A stretch of DNA of 64,000 bases from Rhizobium lusitanum (lineage in GTDB: Bacteria > Pseudomonadota > Alphaproteobacteria > Rhizobiales > Rhizobiaceae), in contig NZ_CP050304.1 in the NCBI RefSeq assembly GCF_014189535.1, positions 186,001 to 250,000 on the forward strand, written 5' to 3'. Shown here in pieces: positions 9,438 through 18,774 of the stretch. The notes beneath the pieces are model-generated. The model searched no databases and was not told the DNA's origin. It saw only the letters and a list, made by a program, of their open reading frames with translations. Position 1 is the first letter of the stretch, and each line of letters begins with the position of its first letter. The translations under genes were made by a program, and so were the position numbers.

Positions 9438-10673
9438 TCAGATGCGAAGAATGCCGATCCCGTCTTCCAGTTCGATTTGCGCGCCGAGTTTTGCTGATTG
9501 CTCTTTGAATCGATGCAGGATTCTTTCAGCGATTTCTCCCGTCGCAAGGTGTGGAACCAGCCGGCTCTCGAGCAGGCGATCCTTCAATCCGTCCTCCCCG
9601 CCGATCACGATCGGATAGAATCTGATGTCGATCAGATCGTTATCCTGCCCGTAAGAACACATACCGACAACACTCTCCCATACCTCCGGTGCCAGCCACG
9701 TCGATTTTTCCGACCTGACATGGAAGATGAAATTGCCGAGACTGTAGAAAATCGGGCGGCGACGATAGATTTCCATGGGTTGAAGCACCGGAGCGCCGTG
9801 GCTGACGAACATCGCCGCACCCGCATCGATGCACCGTCTTGCAACGGCGCCGACCCAGTCCGGCACCTGATACCAGTCGGAAGCCCAGTGGTGGTGGTGC
9901 AGATAGGCTATGACGAGGCAGCCATCCCCGGCTGCAGAAGAAATCGCCGCTAGGTTCCTGGCAACGTCGTGATCATCGACTTTGACGCTCCTGCCGAAGC
10001 TGTTTGATCGTTTGAAGATAGCCCGCGCGATCGCGATCTCGTCCTGCGGATCGACAAGCGGCCGATCGTCCGGCTGGCTGTCATTGGCGAGGTCGATCGG
10101 CGTGTAGCCGACATTGTCGCTAATGGAGCAAAGCTGCCCGAAGGCTGCGTCATCGACCTTGATGACCTGCGACAGACGTAATCGGTTCACGCCGGGGCGT
10201 TCAGGCCGGCCGATGTCTGCATTCGCAGCATACATGAAATCGGGACCCGGACCGCCATCCATGGCGACGATGGCGACACGCCGTCCGCCGATCGTTCCAG
10301 TGCCAGCCTGCGCAGCCTCAAATTGGTTGCGGCCGAGACCCGCATGGAGGAAGCCTCTTTTCTCCACTTCCTCCAAGGTCGACAGTACGCCGGAGGGGCC
10401 AAGATCGAAGGCATGATTGTTCGAAAGCGAAAGTGCCCGAAACCCAATCCCCTGGAGCGCATCCAGGACGACAGGATCGCTACAGCCAAAGAATGATCCC
10501 TTGAGCGGCCATCCTCCGTGGCTGCCAAGGATCGTTCCCTCGAAATTGGTGAACGAAAGATCCGCCTGGCGAAGCAGGGCCTGAACCTCCCGAAAGGCCG
10601 GGGCGCGGATAGCGCGGATGTCGTATTTTATGAGCGATTGGCCCGTGACGGCCAATGTGAACCTGTCAGTCAT
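9438..10673 (-). CDS. CapA-family metallophosphatase-like protein
   Basis: A 411-residue protein of the PGA_cap (CapA) family, a calcineurin-like metallophosphoesterase fold. Motifs in order: TNFEG near residue 43, LSNNHAFDLG near 86, YLHHHHW near 258, and a late VSHGAPVLQPMEIY with YSLGNFIF. The founding member takes part in poly-gamma-glutamate capsule export, but many homologues sit in transport or catabolic operons and their role is unknown. There is no signal peptide or membrane anchor, unlike Bacillus CapA. It lies between the double ATPase and pepT on the same strand, so it may act on an imported peptide or peptide-like ligand (inference). Confidence 0.82.
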   Translation of the reverse strand: MTDRFTLAVTGQSLIKYDIRAIRAPAFREVQALLRQADLSFTNFEGTILGSHGGWPLKGSFFGCSDPVVLDALQGIGFRALSLSNNHAFDLGPSGVLSTLEEVEKRGFLHAGLGRNQFEAAQAGTGTIGGRRVAIVAMDGGPGPDFMYAANADIGRPERPGVNRLRLSQVIKVDDAAFGQLCSISDNVGYTPIDLANDSQPDDRPLVDPQDEIAIARAIFKRSNSFGRSVKVDDHDVARNLAAISSAAGDGCLVIAYLHHHHWASDWYQVPDWVGAVARRCIDAGAAMFVSHGAPVLQPMEIYRRRPIFYSLGNFIFHVRSEKSTWLAPEVWESVVGMCSYGQDNDLIDIRFYPIVIGGEDGLKDRLLESRLVPHLATGEIAERILHRFKEQSAKLGAQIELEDGIGILRI

Positions 10674-10771
10674 AAGTCACCTTTTGCGGCAGTAAGAACC
10701 ATCAATGTCTGGAAAGTTGGAATTCAAGGCCGGGCCGGCTTAGGCGGGCTTGCCGGTGGCCCAATCGGCTC

Positions 10772-12436
10772 TCAACACGTGAACCGGCCGGGCCGGGCGT
10801 CGATGAGGGCGCGCGTGTAGGGATTTTGCGATTGTGAGAAGATGAAATCGGAAGGGCCAAAATCCTCGACCCGGCCGTCTTTGAAGATGTAGACGGAACT
10901 GCAGAGCTGCTGCACGACGGCGAGATCATGGGAGATGAAGATCATCGTCATTCCCTGCTCGGCAATGATCTCCTTGAGGAGCCTGACGATTTCGGCCTGT
11001 ACGGACACATCGAGAGCCGACGTGGGTTCGTCCGCAATGATGATCTGCGGCCTTGCCAGCAGCGCCCGGGCAATACAAATGCGCTGCTTCTGGCCACCCG
11101 ACAGCTGATGCGGATACCGGAGGAGCATATTCCGGGCGAGACCGAGCCGGTCCATCATTCGTGCCGCCTCCCCCGGCTGATCGCTGGGATGCATGCCTGC
11201 ACCAAACCGGATGCTTTCGTGCAGGGTCTCTCTGACGGTCATCCTGGGATTGAGCGACACTGCGGGATCCTGGAAGATCATCTGCACGCGACCGAGAAGG
11301 CGGTTGCGGCGGCCGCTCTTCGAAACATCGAATTCGTCTCCGCCGATCGTGACCCTTCCCGTGGATCCAGCATCCAGTCCGGCGATAATTCGGCCGAGCG
11401 TCGTCTTTCCGCTTCCGCTCTCGCCGACAATGCCGATGATCGCACCACGCGGCAGCTCGATGCTCACATCCCTCAACGCGAACTTGGCCGTGTTCCGGCC
11501 AAGGCTCCACGAGAACGCTTGTGGTGCGAAGGTCTTCGAAACACCGGCGGCGGCGAGCAACAAGTCGTCACCCTCCCCTCTCCCGAACGAAATGGTCCGA
11601 CTGCCATTGGCCTTCGCCGCTGTTGCCGAAGTCCTCAACCGCGGGACTGCGGCAAGCAGGCTGCGCGTATAGTCGTTCCTGGGCGCATCCAGAATGGTCG
11701 CAGTGTGATCCTGCTCCACCACCTGGCCCTTTCTCATGACAAGAACCCGGTCGGTAATCTCGGACACCACCCCCATGTCGTGGGTGACCAACATGATGGA
11801 GACGCCCGTCTCGTCGACGAGGGTCCGAAGCAATCCAAGTATCTGCTTTTGGACCGTGGCATCCAGCGCTGAGGTCGGCTCGTCAGCGATGATGATGTCG
11901 GGAGATCCCGCCAGCGCGATAGCGATGACCACCCGTTGCCTTTGCCCTCCAGAGAATTGGTGAGGATAATTACTGTATCGCTGCTGCGGCTCCGGAATTC
12001 CGACGCGATCAAGGAGGTCAAGAGCACGTAGACGCGCGGTACGCCTAGAAAGTGAGCCGTCGAACGCCAGAATTGTCTCTTCGATCTGGGCACCGACGCT
12101 CATCAGGGGGTCGAGCGAGGCAGTATGATCCTGAAAAATGGCGGAGATCCGCCGTCCTCGGATGGCGCCCTCCCCCTCTCCCGTGGCGTCGATCGGTTTG
12201 CCGTCGAATTCGATCGTACCCGACGTCTGCTCAAACTCAGGACTAAGCAAGCCGAGGATTGCATTGCCCACTGTCGATTTTCCGGCTCCCGATTCACCGA
12301 TGATGCCGAGGATCTCGCCTCGCCCAAGCTCGAAACTCACGTCGGCCAAGATCATCACTGGTCCGGATGCAGAGCGATGGCGCAGGCCTAGGTTCTTCAC
12401 CTGGAGTAGAGGTGCTTTTCCACTTTCTTCAGTCAT
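10772..12436 (-). CDS. Oligopeptide-type ABC importer, fused ATP-binding protein (DppD-DppF type)
   Basis: A 554-residue protein with two complete ABC cassettes, equivalent to DppD and DppF in one chain. First cassette: Walker A GESGAGKST, signature FSGGQRQR, IIADEPTSALD. Second cassette: Walker A GESGSGKTT, signature LSGGQKQR, IIADEPTSALD. Both sites look competent. The start ATG at 12436 overlaps the permease stop by 4 bases. It powers uptake through the two permeases encoded upstream. Confidence 0.94.
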   Translation of the reverse strand: MTEESGKAPLLQVKNLGLRHRSASGPVMILADVSFELGRGEILGIIGESGAGKSTVGNAILGLLSPEFEQTSGTIEFDGKPIDATGEGEGAIRGRRISAIFQDHTASLDPLMSVGAQIEETILAFDGSLSRRTARLRALDLLDRVGIPEPQQRYSNYPHQFSGGQRQRVVIAIALAGSPDIIIADEPTSALDATVQKQILGLLRTLVDETGVSIMLVTHDMGVVSEITDRVLVMRKGQVVEQDHTATILDAPRNDYTRSLLAAVPRLRTSATAAKANGSRTISFGRGEGDDLLLAAAGVSKTFAPQAFSWSLGRNTAKFALRDVSIELPRGAIIGIVGESGSGKTTLGRIIAGLDAGSTGRVTIGGDEFDVSKSGRRNRLLGRVQMIFQDPAVSLNPRMTVRETLHESIRFGAGMHPSDQPGEAARMMDRLGLARNMLLRYPHQLSGGQKQRICIARALLARPQIIIADEPTSALDVSVQAEIVRLLKEIIAEQGMTMIFISHDLAVVQQLCSSVYIFKDGRVEDFGPSDFIFSQSQNPYTRALIDARPGRFTC

Positions 12437-13308
12437 ACCGGACGGCTCCTTGGATCGAGACGGCGTCGAACATCTTCACCGACGAGGTTAATGCTTGCGA
12501 TCAGCCCGAAGAGGGCGAGGCCTGGGAAAAGGCTGATCCAGTATTGGCCGGTCAAAAGGTATTGGAACCCGTTTGCGACCGTGGAGCCGAGCGACGGCTT
12601 GTCGATTGGAACGCCGAGGCCAAGAAAGGACAGGGTCGCTTCCAGCGCGATCGCATGGCCGACTTCGATCGGGATCAAGGTCACGGCCGGCGCGATGCTG
12701 TTCGGAAGCAGGTGACGAAAGATGATCCTAGATGTCGGCAACCGCATCAGCCGGGCCGCGTCCATGTAGGACTTGTTGGTCTCGCTGAGCGCCACGCTGC
12801 GCGCCAACCGGGCATAGCTTGCCCACTGGGCGATGATCAGCGCCAGAATGATCCGGTCTATGCCGGGGCCAAGCGTGACGATCGCGATCAGGGCGACCAG
12901 GATCGTCGGCAGGCTGAGCTGAAGATCAACGAGCCGCATGATCACGATATCGACCCACTTGCCGAAATAGGCGGCGCTGACACCGGCCGTCAGTCCGATC
13001 AGGGCGGCGATGGATGCACTTGTGACCGACACCACCAGGCTGATCCGCAAGCCGTAGAGGATACAGCTGACGATATCCCTGCCGAGCCCGTCTGTTCCAA
13101 GCAGGTAAAGATAGCCACCGCTCCCCAGCGTGCCTGGAGGAGAAGATGCCTCCCATCCGTAGATTTGCAGGGGGTCGTACGGGTTTTGTGGAGCGATCAC
13201 CGGGGCGGCAAGAGCAAGCAGGATATAGGTTGCAAGCAGCACTTTGGACGCGGTCAGCCTCGGCCATTGAGGACGCCGGTTCAACGCCCGGAGAATGTGA
13301 GCTTTCAT
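12433..13308 (-). CDS. Oligopeptide-type ABC importer permease (DppC/OppC type)
   Basis: A 291-residue membrane protein from ATG 13308 (AAGGGA upstream). A much longer open frame extends further upstream but overlaps the neighbouring permease and has no family content. Typical DppC features: an N-terminal hydrophobic segment, HxLGTDxxGRD-like LLGTDGLGRDIVS, and the EAA loop (YMDAARLMRLPTSRIIFRHLLPN, here broken by the helix turn). It starts 11 bases after the DppB-type gene and overlaps the ATPase gene. Confidence 0.92.
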   Translation of the reverse strand: MKAHILRALNRRPQWPRLTASKVLLATYILLALAAPVIAPQNPYDPLQIYGWEASSPPGTLGSGGYLYLLGTDGLGRDIVSCILYGLRISLVVSVTSASIAALIGLTAGVSAAYFGKWVDIVIMRLVDLQLSLPTILVALIAIVTLGPGIDRIILALIIAQWASYARLARSVALSETNKSYMDAARLMRLPTSRIIFRHLLPNSIAPAVTLIPIEVGHAIALEATLSFLGLGVPIDKPSLGSTVANGFQYLLTGQYWISLFPGLALFGLIASINLVGEDVRRRLDPRSRPV

Positions 13309-13319
13309 GGCAGTTCCCT

Positions 13320-14297
13320 TTATGAGGACAGGCGCACGCGCGGGTCGAGCACGGCATGGAAGAGATCGACAAAGGCATTGAGGGCGACGAAGGCGACCGA
13401 GATGAAGGTCAGTGTCGCCATCACCACGGGCCGGTCGAGGAGTTGGATGGAGTCGATCAGGAGCTTGCCGACGCCCGGCCAGGAGAAAATCGATTCCACG
13501 ACCACTGCGAAGGCGAGCATGCCGCCGAATTGCAGGCCGATGATCGTCACGATCGGCACGCTGATGTTCGGCAGGGTGTGGCGGAGCAAGATCCTTCGTG
13601 AAGAAAGCCCTTTCGCACGACAAAATCGCGTAAAATCCAGGCTTTCGACCTCGATCGTGCCCGATCGCGATAGTCGCGCGATGAGCGCGATGTTTGGTAT
13701 CGCCAGCGCAAGCACCGGAAGAACCATGTGCCACAACCCGTCCCACGTCAGGACGCTCCACTCCCGTCCGAGGAAACTTGCCGTCGCGCCCCTGCCCCCG
13801 GATGGAAACCAGCCTGTCAGGATGGCGCCGGTGAGGATCAGCATCATGCTCAGCCAGAATGATGGAACGCTCAGCGCGAACACGCTCGATCTCAGGATCG
13901 ATCGGTCGAGCAGCGTGCCCTTCCTCCGGCCGGCCAGGAGCCCCACTCCTATTCCGGCCGGAGCCGCGATGAGCATCGCGATACATGCGAGCTCGAGTGT
14001 CGCGGGAAGCTTGCTCATGACCAGCTTGAGGGCCGGCAAATGATAGATATATGAGGTTCCGAAGTTTCCCTGGACGACGTTGCCGATGAAGAGGAAGTAC
14101 TGGCGCCAGATCGGCTGATCCAGTCCCAACGCGATCGTCGCGCGCCGGATATCCTCAGGCGTGGCGGTCTCGATGTTGACGATGTTGAAGACCGGATTGC
14201 CGACGCTGTGAATGCCGATGAAACCGATCAACGACATGGCAAGGAGAAGGAGGAAGGCTTGGCTCAGCCTTCCCAATGCAGCTGAAATCAAGGCCAT
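13320..14297 (-). CDS. Oligopeptide-type ABC importer permease (DppB/OppB type)
   Basis: A 325-residue membrane protein with the DppB layout: an N-terminal transmembrane helix, a large periplasmic loop containing ALGLDQPIWRQYFLF and GNFGTSYIY, then the permease core. The EAA-like loop FTRFCRAKGLSSRRILLRH is near residue 225. It starts 6 bases after the binding-protein stop, so the genes form one transcription unit. Confidence 0.92.
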   Translation of the reverse strand: MALISAALGRLSQAFLLLLAMSLIGFIGIHSVGNPVFNIVNIETATPEDIRRATIALGLDQPIWRQYFLFIGNVVQGNFGTSYIYHLPALKLVMSKLPATLELACIAMLIAAPAGIGVGLLAGRRKGTLLDRSILRSSVFALSVPSFWLSMMLILTGAILTGWFPSGGRGATASFLGREWSVLTWDGLWHMVLPVLALAIPNIALIARLSRSGTIEVESLDFTRFCRAKGLSSRRILLRHTLPNISVPIVTIIGLQFGGMLAFAVVVESIFSWPGVGKLLIDSIQLLDRPVVMATLTFISVAFVALNAFVDLFHAVLDPRVRLSS

Positions 14298-14303
14298 GAT
14301 CGT

Positions 14304-15896
14304 TCACTCCGTGGCTGGAAGCGTCTGCATCGCGGTCGTCCAGCCGCGGGGGTGCATCACATAGGAGCCAACCCGCGGGCCGTAACCGACGATATGATGG
14401 AAGTGGTAGAGGGGAATGATCGGCTGGTCGGCCATCACGAAGTCTGTCGCGTCGGCGAGCGCCTTGTTCCGCTCCGGGCCCTCCTGGATGCTTTCCGCCT
14501 TTGCAAGCATCGCGTCGAAAGCCTCGTTGCGATAGTGCCCGAAGTTCAAGGCTCCGGTTCCACGTTCGGGATCTGGCGACGCCAGGAGAGCGTGGAGAAT
14601 GATGTCGACTGCCTCGCCGGATGTGCCGCCGTACCAGACGCCATAGTCGCCGCTAGCTCGCTTCGTGTTGAACACCGAGAACGGAAAGACAGAGGGCTGG
14701 ACGGCGACGCCGATACGGGCCCAGCTTTGCGCGATCGCCTGGAGACTCTCGCCGTCGCCGGGATAACGGCCGGTAGGTCCGGCGAGAACAACATTGAAGC
14801 CGTTCGGAAAGCCGGCCTTTGCCAGAAGCGTCTTCGCTTCGTCGTAGTTCGGAACCTCCGGCTTCAGATTAGCCGAAGTGCCCGGCAGACCGCCCGGGAA
14901 AACCTGCGCCGCGGCTGTGCCGTAACCGGCAAGGATCTTGTCGACAAGAATTCCGCGATCCGTCGCCATCGCAAGCGCGCGGCGCACCAAAGGGTTCGTG
15001 AAGGGATTGGGCATCTGCTCGCCGGATTTGCTTGTCACGCCGGGAAGTGTTTCCCGCCCCACGTCGAATTGCAGGAAATTGACGCGCGCCGCACTGACGC
15101 TCTCGATCTTGGCGCCGCGCTGTTTCAGGGAGGCCACGTCGCGGGCAGGAATGGCGTCCGCTATGTCGACATCCCCGGTCGTCAATGCCGCCACGCGAGC
15201 CGCAGGGTTCTCGATGATCCGGAACGTCACCGCCGACCAAGCAGGCCTGCGGCCCCAATAGTCGTCATTCCTGGTGAGCTTCAGCATCTCGCCGGAACTC
15301 CAGCTCTCGAACTTGTAAGGCCCCGTGCCGATGGGAGGGCTGCCGGCATTGAGCTCCTCCGTAGTCTGGAACCCCTGCCCCGGCCGATGCATAACGAAGA
15401 TCGACGAAAACGACAGCGGCAGGTTGGGGACATTCCCGTTCGTGTCGACGACGACGGTGAGAGGATCGGCTGCCGAAACGGCCTTGATCTCGCTCACATA
15501 GGAGCGAAAGCCGCCGCTTGGTGGTTTCAGGAAATCCCGGATGCGCTCGATCGTGTAGACGACGTCATCCGCGGTGAAAGGCGAGCCGTCATGGAAGCGG
15601 ACGTTTTCCCGCAGCTTGAATTCCCATTGCGTGTCAGACGTCGCGCGCCAGGAAATGGCAAGGCCGGCCTTCAGGTCCAGACGCTCGTCCTGATAGACGA
15701 GCCGTTCGTAGATATGAGACAGCAGCGAGGTGTTTTCGTTGAGATTTGCGTAATGGGGATCGAGCGTCATCAATTTGTACGACGTCGCGATCCGAAGCTC
15801 CTGTGCCTGGGCCGGCCCCGAAAGAATGCTCCAGAACGCAAGCGAGATCAGCAAGGCCGACAGAAGAAGCGGACGAAATGAATTTTCTTGTTTCAT
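14304..15896 (-). CDS. Periplasmic peptide/nickel-type substrate-binding protein (SBP_bac_5)
   Basis: A 530-residue protein from ATG 15896 (GGGA ~9 bases upstream). The open frame continues upstream but has no signal peptide there. Residues 1-~30 are a signal peptide (LLLSALLISLAF, ending AQAQE). The mature part has the SBP_bac_5 hallmarks: the early LDPHYANLNENTSLLSHIYERL-type segment, VRFHDGSPFTADDVVYTIER, GTGPYKF, and RRALAMATDR. It captures peptides or similar ligands and heads the minus-strand operon dppB-dppC-dppDF-capA-pepT. Confidence 0.92.
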   Translation of the reverse strand: MKQENSFRPLLLSALLISLAFWSILSGPAQAQELRIATSYKLMTLDPHYANLNENTSLLSHIYERLVYQDERLDLKAGLAISWRATSDTQWEFKLRENVRFHDGSPFTADDVVYTIERIRDFLKPPSGGFRSYVSEIKAVSAADPLTVVVDTNGNVPNLPLSFSSIFVMHRPGQGFQTTEELNAGSPPIGTGPYKFESWSSGEMLKLTRNDDYWGRRPAWSAVTFRIIENPAARVAALTTGDVDIADAIPARDVASLKQRGAKIESVSAARVNFLQFDVGRETLPGVTSKSGEQMPNPFTNPLVRRALAMATDRGILVDKILAGYGTAAAQVFPGGLPGTSANLKPEVPNYDEAKTLLAKAGFPNGFNVVLAGPTGRYPGDGESLQAIAQSWARIGVAVQPSVFPFSVFNTKRASGDYGVWYGGTSGEAVDIILHALLASPDPERGTGALNFGHYRNEAFDAMLAKAESIQEGPERNKALADATDFVMADQPIIPLYHFHHIVGYGPRVGSYVMHPRGWTTAMQTLPATE

Positions 15897-16163
15897 GACG
15901 AAGTTCCCATTTTTGATTTCTTGGCGCAGCCAGCACCGTCGCGGCGGAACGCGTTCCACCACGCATTCATCATTGGCGCGGAGTTCCCAGAGATCCCGCA
16001 TGCAGCACTTTGTAGAGTATCCTCTGCATATGGAGGCGCTTTGAAGCACGACCCCTCCGACCGTGATCATCCGGAGAACAGTTGCGTAAAATCTCGGGAC
16101 AGTAAGAATCGAACGCCAGTTCACCCAAGAGCAACTCGGACTGATGGCAGGTGTTGATCGCTG
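15897..16163. other. Intergenic region upstream of peptide importer operon
   Basis: About 270 bases with no convincing gene. It should hold the promoter of the minus-strand peptide-import operon. No clear operator was recognised. Confidence 0.4.
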
Positions 16164-16703
16164 CTACGTCGCTGCGCCGGAAGGCGAGAAGGACATTTCC
16201 ACATCGATCTTCAGCAGATCGGCAATGACGGAACGGATTTGCGGCCAAGGATACTCATCGCTGATGAGCGAGGGTTGCCACTTGGTGACAACGGCATGGA
16301 GCTTCGCAGTTGCGCCGATGATCGATTCCGCCGGCGTATCCCATAAGGTTTCCGCCACCTCGTGCTCTGCGGTTGATGCACGCCGTTCTTCTTCAAGGGC
16401 TTCGCTGTATCCGACACCTTCGTCGGCAGCCTTTCCAGCGTCAAATGCTTGCAGCGGTGAGCCGACCATCGAAAAGAGCTTGGTTTCGAGCCCCTGCTGT
16501 CTGAGGCATGATTCGATCACATGTTGCCGGGCTGCACACCATTCGCGCCAGATCGTGAACGCGAGATCGTCACTGCAAGCTTCCAGCGGTGCGGTGAGCG
16601 AGGCGGCGAGCTCCGGATATGTGGGTAAAGACGCCGCTACGAAGGAATGGAAGTCTCTCCGGGTGACCGGAGGCAAAGTTCTGCTATTGTCGGAATCAGC
16701 CAT
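16164..16703 (-). CDS. Hypothetical protein, 179 aa
   Basis: I do not recognise this protein. From ATG 16703 it has 179 residues; the longer reading from 16826 would run through the operator of the divergent XRE gene. It is mixed charged and probably soluble. Visible features are a Trp/Cys-bearing centre (IWREWCAARQHVIESCLRQQG), an acidic helix rich in Glu and Ala, and WQPSLISDEYPWPQIRS near the C-terminus. The TRRDFHSF stretch near residue 14 resembles a twin-arginine motif but no hydrophobic segment follows, so export is unlikely. It is divergent from the XRE gene at 16838 and may be under its control. Confidence 0.6.
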   Translation of the reverse strand: MADSDNSRTLPPVTRRDFHSFVAASLPTYPELAASLTAPLEACSDDLAFTIWREWCAARQHVIESCLRQQGLETKLFSMVGSPLQAFDAGKAADEGVGYSEALEEERRASTAEHEVAETLWDTPAESIIGATAKLHAVVTKWQPSLISDEYPWPQIRSVIADLLKIDVEMSFSPSGAAT

Positions 16704-16818
16704 GATCCGAGCTCCCGTAAGCTTGATTGTGGTTAGGCTGTGCTCGGTGCTCGCAACACCGGTACAGCCGTTAGACTGTCCATTGATATACAAGGTAAGT
16801 TTCAGATGCGCAACCAAA

Positions 16819-16837
16819 ATCACCATGGTATGGTGAT
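16819..16837. promoter_or_regulatory. Operator-like inverted repeat abutting the XRE start codon
   Basis: ATCACCAT-GGT-ATGGTGAT is a perfect 8-bp inverted repeat with a 3-base spacer. It ends directly at the ATG of the XRE gene (16838), leaving no room for an ordinary Shine-Dalgarno. Its symmetry and position suggest autorepression. It may also shape translation initiation, since the same sequence would fold as a hairpin in the mRNA. Confidence 0.6.
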
Positions 16838-17068
16838 ATGAAGGGAATTCAGTGCAAACTGGCGCGTGTTGCGCTGGAATGGGGAGTTCTTGATCTTGCG
16901 AAAGCGGCTAATGTCTCAACACAGACAATCACCCGCTTGGAGCGGGGCGAGCAGCTACGACCGAGCACATTGAACAACATCCAAAGTGTGCTTGAAGATG
17001 CTGGAATAGAATTTATTTCGGAAAATGGCGGTGGTGTCGGCGTTCGCTTCAAGAGGCCGATGTCGTGA
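16838..17068 (+). CDS. Small XRE-family regulator, 76 aa
   Basis: A single helix-turn-helix domain of the short rhizobial XRE type: ALEWGVLDLAKAANVSTQTITRLERG (helices 1-3, broken by turns), then LNNIQSVLEDAGIEFI and a Gly-rich GVGVRFKRP end. The start codon abuts a perfect inverted repeat and there is no clear ribosome site, so it could be translated from a near-leaderless mRNA. It is probably an autorepressor that also controls the divergent 179-residue gene. Confidence 0.78.
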   Translation: MKGIQCKLARVALEWGVLDLAKAANVSTQTITRLERGEQLRPSTLNNIQSVLEDAGIEFISENGGGVGVRFKRPMS

Positions 17069-17429
17069 GGCACCGGATGGCGGTGGGTTCCATCAGGCAG
17101 AAGCATATGAAAACTGCCCTATTGGAAAGTGAATACCACAGCCTATAGCGACAACTTTACGCTCTTTCCGTCATGGCGGATGAAGCTGGAAACACATGCT
17201 AGCTCTGGAAGGCAAATTTGCATTCGCCGACTTGCAAATTAACGTTTCGCCGCTGTTCTACTTAACATTTCGCCCACATGCTAATTTCAGACCGCACAAA
17301 GTCCAGCAAAAGGCTCACAAGGTCACCTCGGGAATTGGAAGGTGACCACAGAAACAGATTATTGATCCATTTTATTGGGTTGATTTTTTCACGATTTTGC
17401 ACTAATTGATCCATTAAAAGGGTCAGTTA
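17069..17429. other. Intergenic region upstream of hipA-like gene, with direct repeats
   Basis: About 360 bases without a gene. ATTGATCCATT occurs twice, at 17361-17371 and 17405-17415, 44 bp apart (about four helical turns). The second copy sits next to the hipA-like start and forms an imperfect dyad TGATCC-N7-GGGTCA. These repeats are candidate binding sites for the HipB-like antitoxin. Further up, GCAAATTTGC and TTGCAAATT repeat around 17213-17245. Confidence 0.5.
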
Positions 17430-18752
17430 ATGCGACTAGCGCTTCAAATCCATTTTGATAGTGAGTGGCATCAAGCTGCTACACTCGAGATACGCGACGA
17501 CGATACTGGCTATCAAGGCGCGTCGATCGTTGACTATGACCTCGACTATTTCATTGCGGCGGCGTCCCAAGAATTCGCGCTAGGCAAAGCGGTCTGCGAC
17601 TTTCGCGCGCTGTCCGTCCGGTACCCGGTGGACCTCGAAAATCGATATGGCCGTCATTGGCCTCCCTTTCTTCTGGACCTGATGCCGCAGGGACACGCAC
17701 GGCGGAAGCTCGCCGAACATCTTGGTCTCATCGAAGCGTCCCGGGCATCTGATCTTCCGCTGCTCCTTCGATCGGCGGCGGGCGGAATAGGCAATCTTCG
17801 AATCAGGGAAGCGGCGGAAGCGGAAGCGGAGCGTTTGCAAGGCGTGCAGCGCCAAGGCGTTGCCGAGACGGACATTCTGGCGCGCTCGGATCGGTTCATG
17901 GAAGTCGCCGATCGTTTCGGAATGCTCGCCTCCGGCTCAAGCGGCCTTCAGGGCGAGTGGCCGAAAGTGTCGATGACTCAAGCGAGCGACGGACTATACT
18001 ACCCTGACAGCTTCGTCGCCGACGACGAGGCAATGCGTCATGTCATCGTCAAACTGGTTCGTAGCACCGAGCCAGTGGATCGTCTGATTCTCGAAGGCGA
18101 AGCGCTCTATTCCCGTATCGCTAGCGAAATCGGCCTGAATGTCAGTGAAGTCTCAACGTACGCAGAAGGCGTGCTGATCATCCCTCGTTTCGACCGGCAA
18201 AAGGGGCAAGACGGTGAAGTGGTGCGCCTTGGTCAGGAGAGCCTAGTCTCTGCCATTGGCGTCGCCGATTTCGGCCATATCGGATCGCACGAAATCTATA
18301 TCGACGTTCTGAAGCGATATTCGTCCGATCCGTTCGCTGACATAGTCGAATACCTGAAGCGCGACATTGCCAACCTGGCGCTCGGCAATCCCGACAATCA
18401 TGGCCGGAACTCGGCATTGAGCAAGCTTCCCGAGGGAAGGATCCGGCTGTCGCCGCTATTCGATTTCGCACCCATGCGACTGGCCAAGGAAGGAATTATT
18501 CGTTCCACGCGCTGGGCTTCCATGCGCGATGCAGGCCGCGATCACCTTCCGGATTGGAAACTGATCTGCGCCGAGCTTATGCCTGACCCGAATGAACAGG
18601 CGCGCCTCATGGCAGCGCTCAGTCAATTCGCCTCGCGTCTGAGGCAGGCGCCGCGAATTGCGAGGGACATTGGCGCGCCGCCCGAAATCCTCGAGCGGGC
18701 CATGAGCCGCTGCATCGACTTTGCCGACAGCGTTTCAGTAGCCTGCGCGTAG
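17430..18752 (+). CDS. HipA-like serine/threonine kinase toxin
   Basis: A 440-residue HipA-family protein. The N-terminal HipA subdomain contains LLDLMPQGHARRKL. The kinase core has the Gly/Ser-rich loop SSGLQGEWPK near residue 172, HVIVKL (ATP Lys) near 200, the catalytic loop LGNPDNHGRNSAL near 313, and the metal-binding LSPLFDFAPM near 336. Family toxins phosphorylate aminoacyl-tRNA synthetases such as GltX and arrest growth. The partner antitoxin gene follows 22 bases downstream; classical hipBA has the opposite order. All kinase motifs look intact, so the toxin is probably functional. Confidence 0.9.
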   Translation: MRLALQIHFDSEWHQAATLEIRDDDTGYQGASIVDYDLDYFIAAASQEFALGKAVCDFRALSVRYPVDLENRYGRHWPPFLLDLMPQGHARRKLAEHLGLIEASRASDLPLLLRSAAGGIGNLRIREAAEAEAERLQGVQRQGVAETDILARSDRFMEVADRFGMLASGSSGLQGEWPKVSMTQASDGLYYPDSFVADDEAMRHVIVKLVRSTEPVDRLILEGEALYSRIASEIGLNVSEVSTYAEGVLIIPRFDRQKGQDGEVVRLGQESLVSAIGVADFGHIGSHEIYIDVLKRYSSDPFADIVEYLKRDIANLALGNPDNHGRNSALSKLPEGRIRLSPLFDFAPMRLAKEGIIRSTRWASMRDAGRDHLPDWKLICAELMPDPNEQARLMAALSQFASRLRQAPRIARDIGAPPEILERAMSRCIDFADSVSVACA

Positions 18753-18774
18753 TATCGGACAAGGAGCGGATCAA

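Noticed and set aside
12433..13986. A 517-residue DppC-type protein using the longest open frame
   Set aside because: The first ~226 codons are antisense-like composition overlapping the DppB-type gene; the real start at 13308 has a good ribosome site and family-typical N-terminus.
14352..15881. A 509-codon plus-strand open frame over the peptide-binding protein gene
   Set aside because: The minus strand encodes a full SBP_bac_5 protein with signal peptide; the plus frame is its shadow.
16164..16703. Twin-arginine export signal (TRRDFHSF) in the 179-residue protein
   Set aside because: No hydrophobic segment or signal-peptidase site follows the Arg pair.
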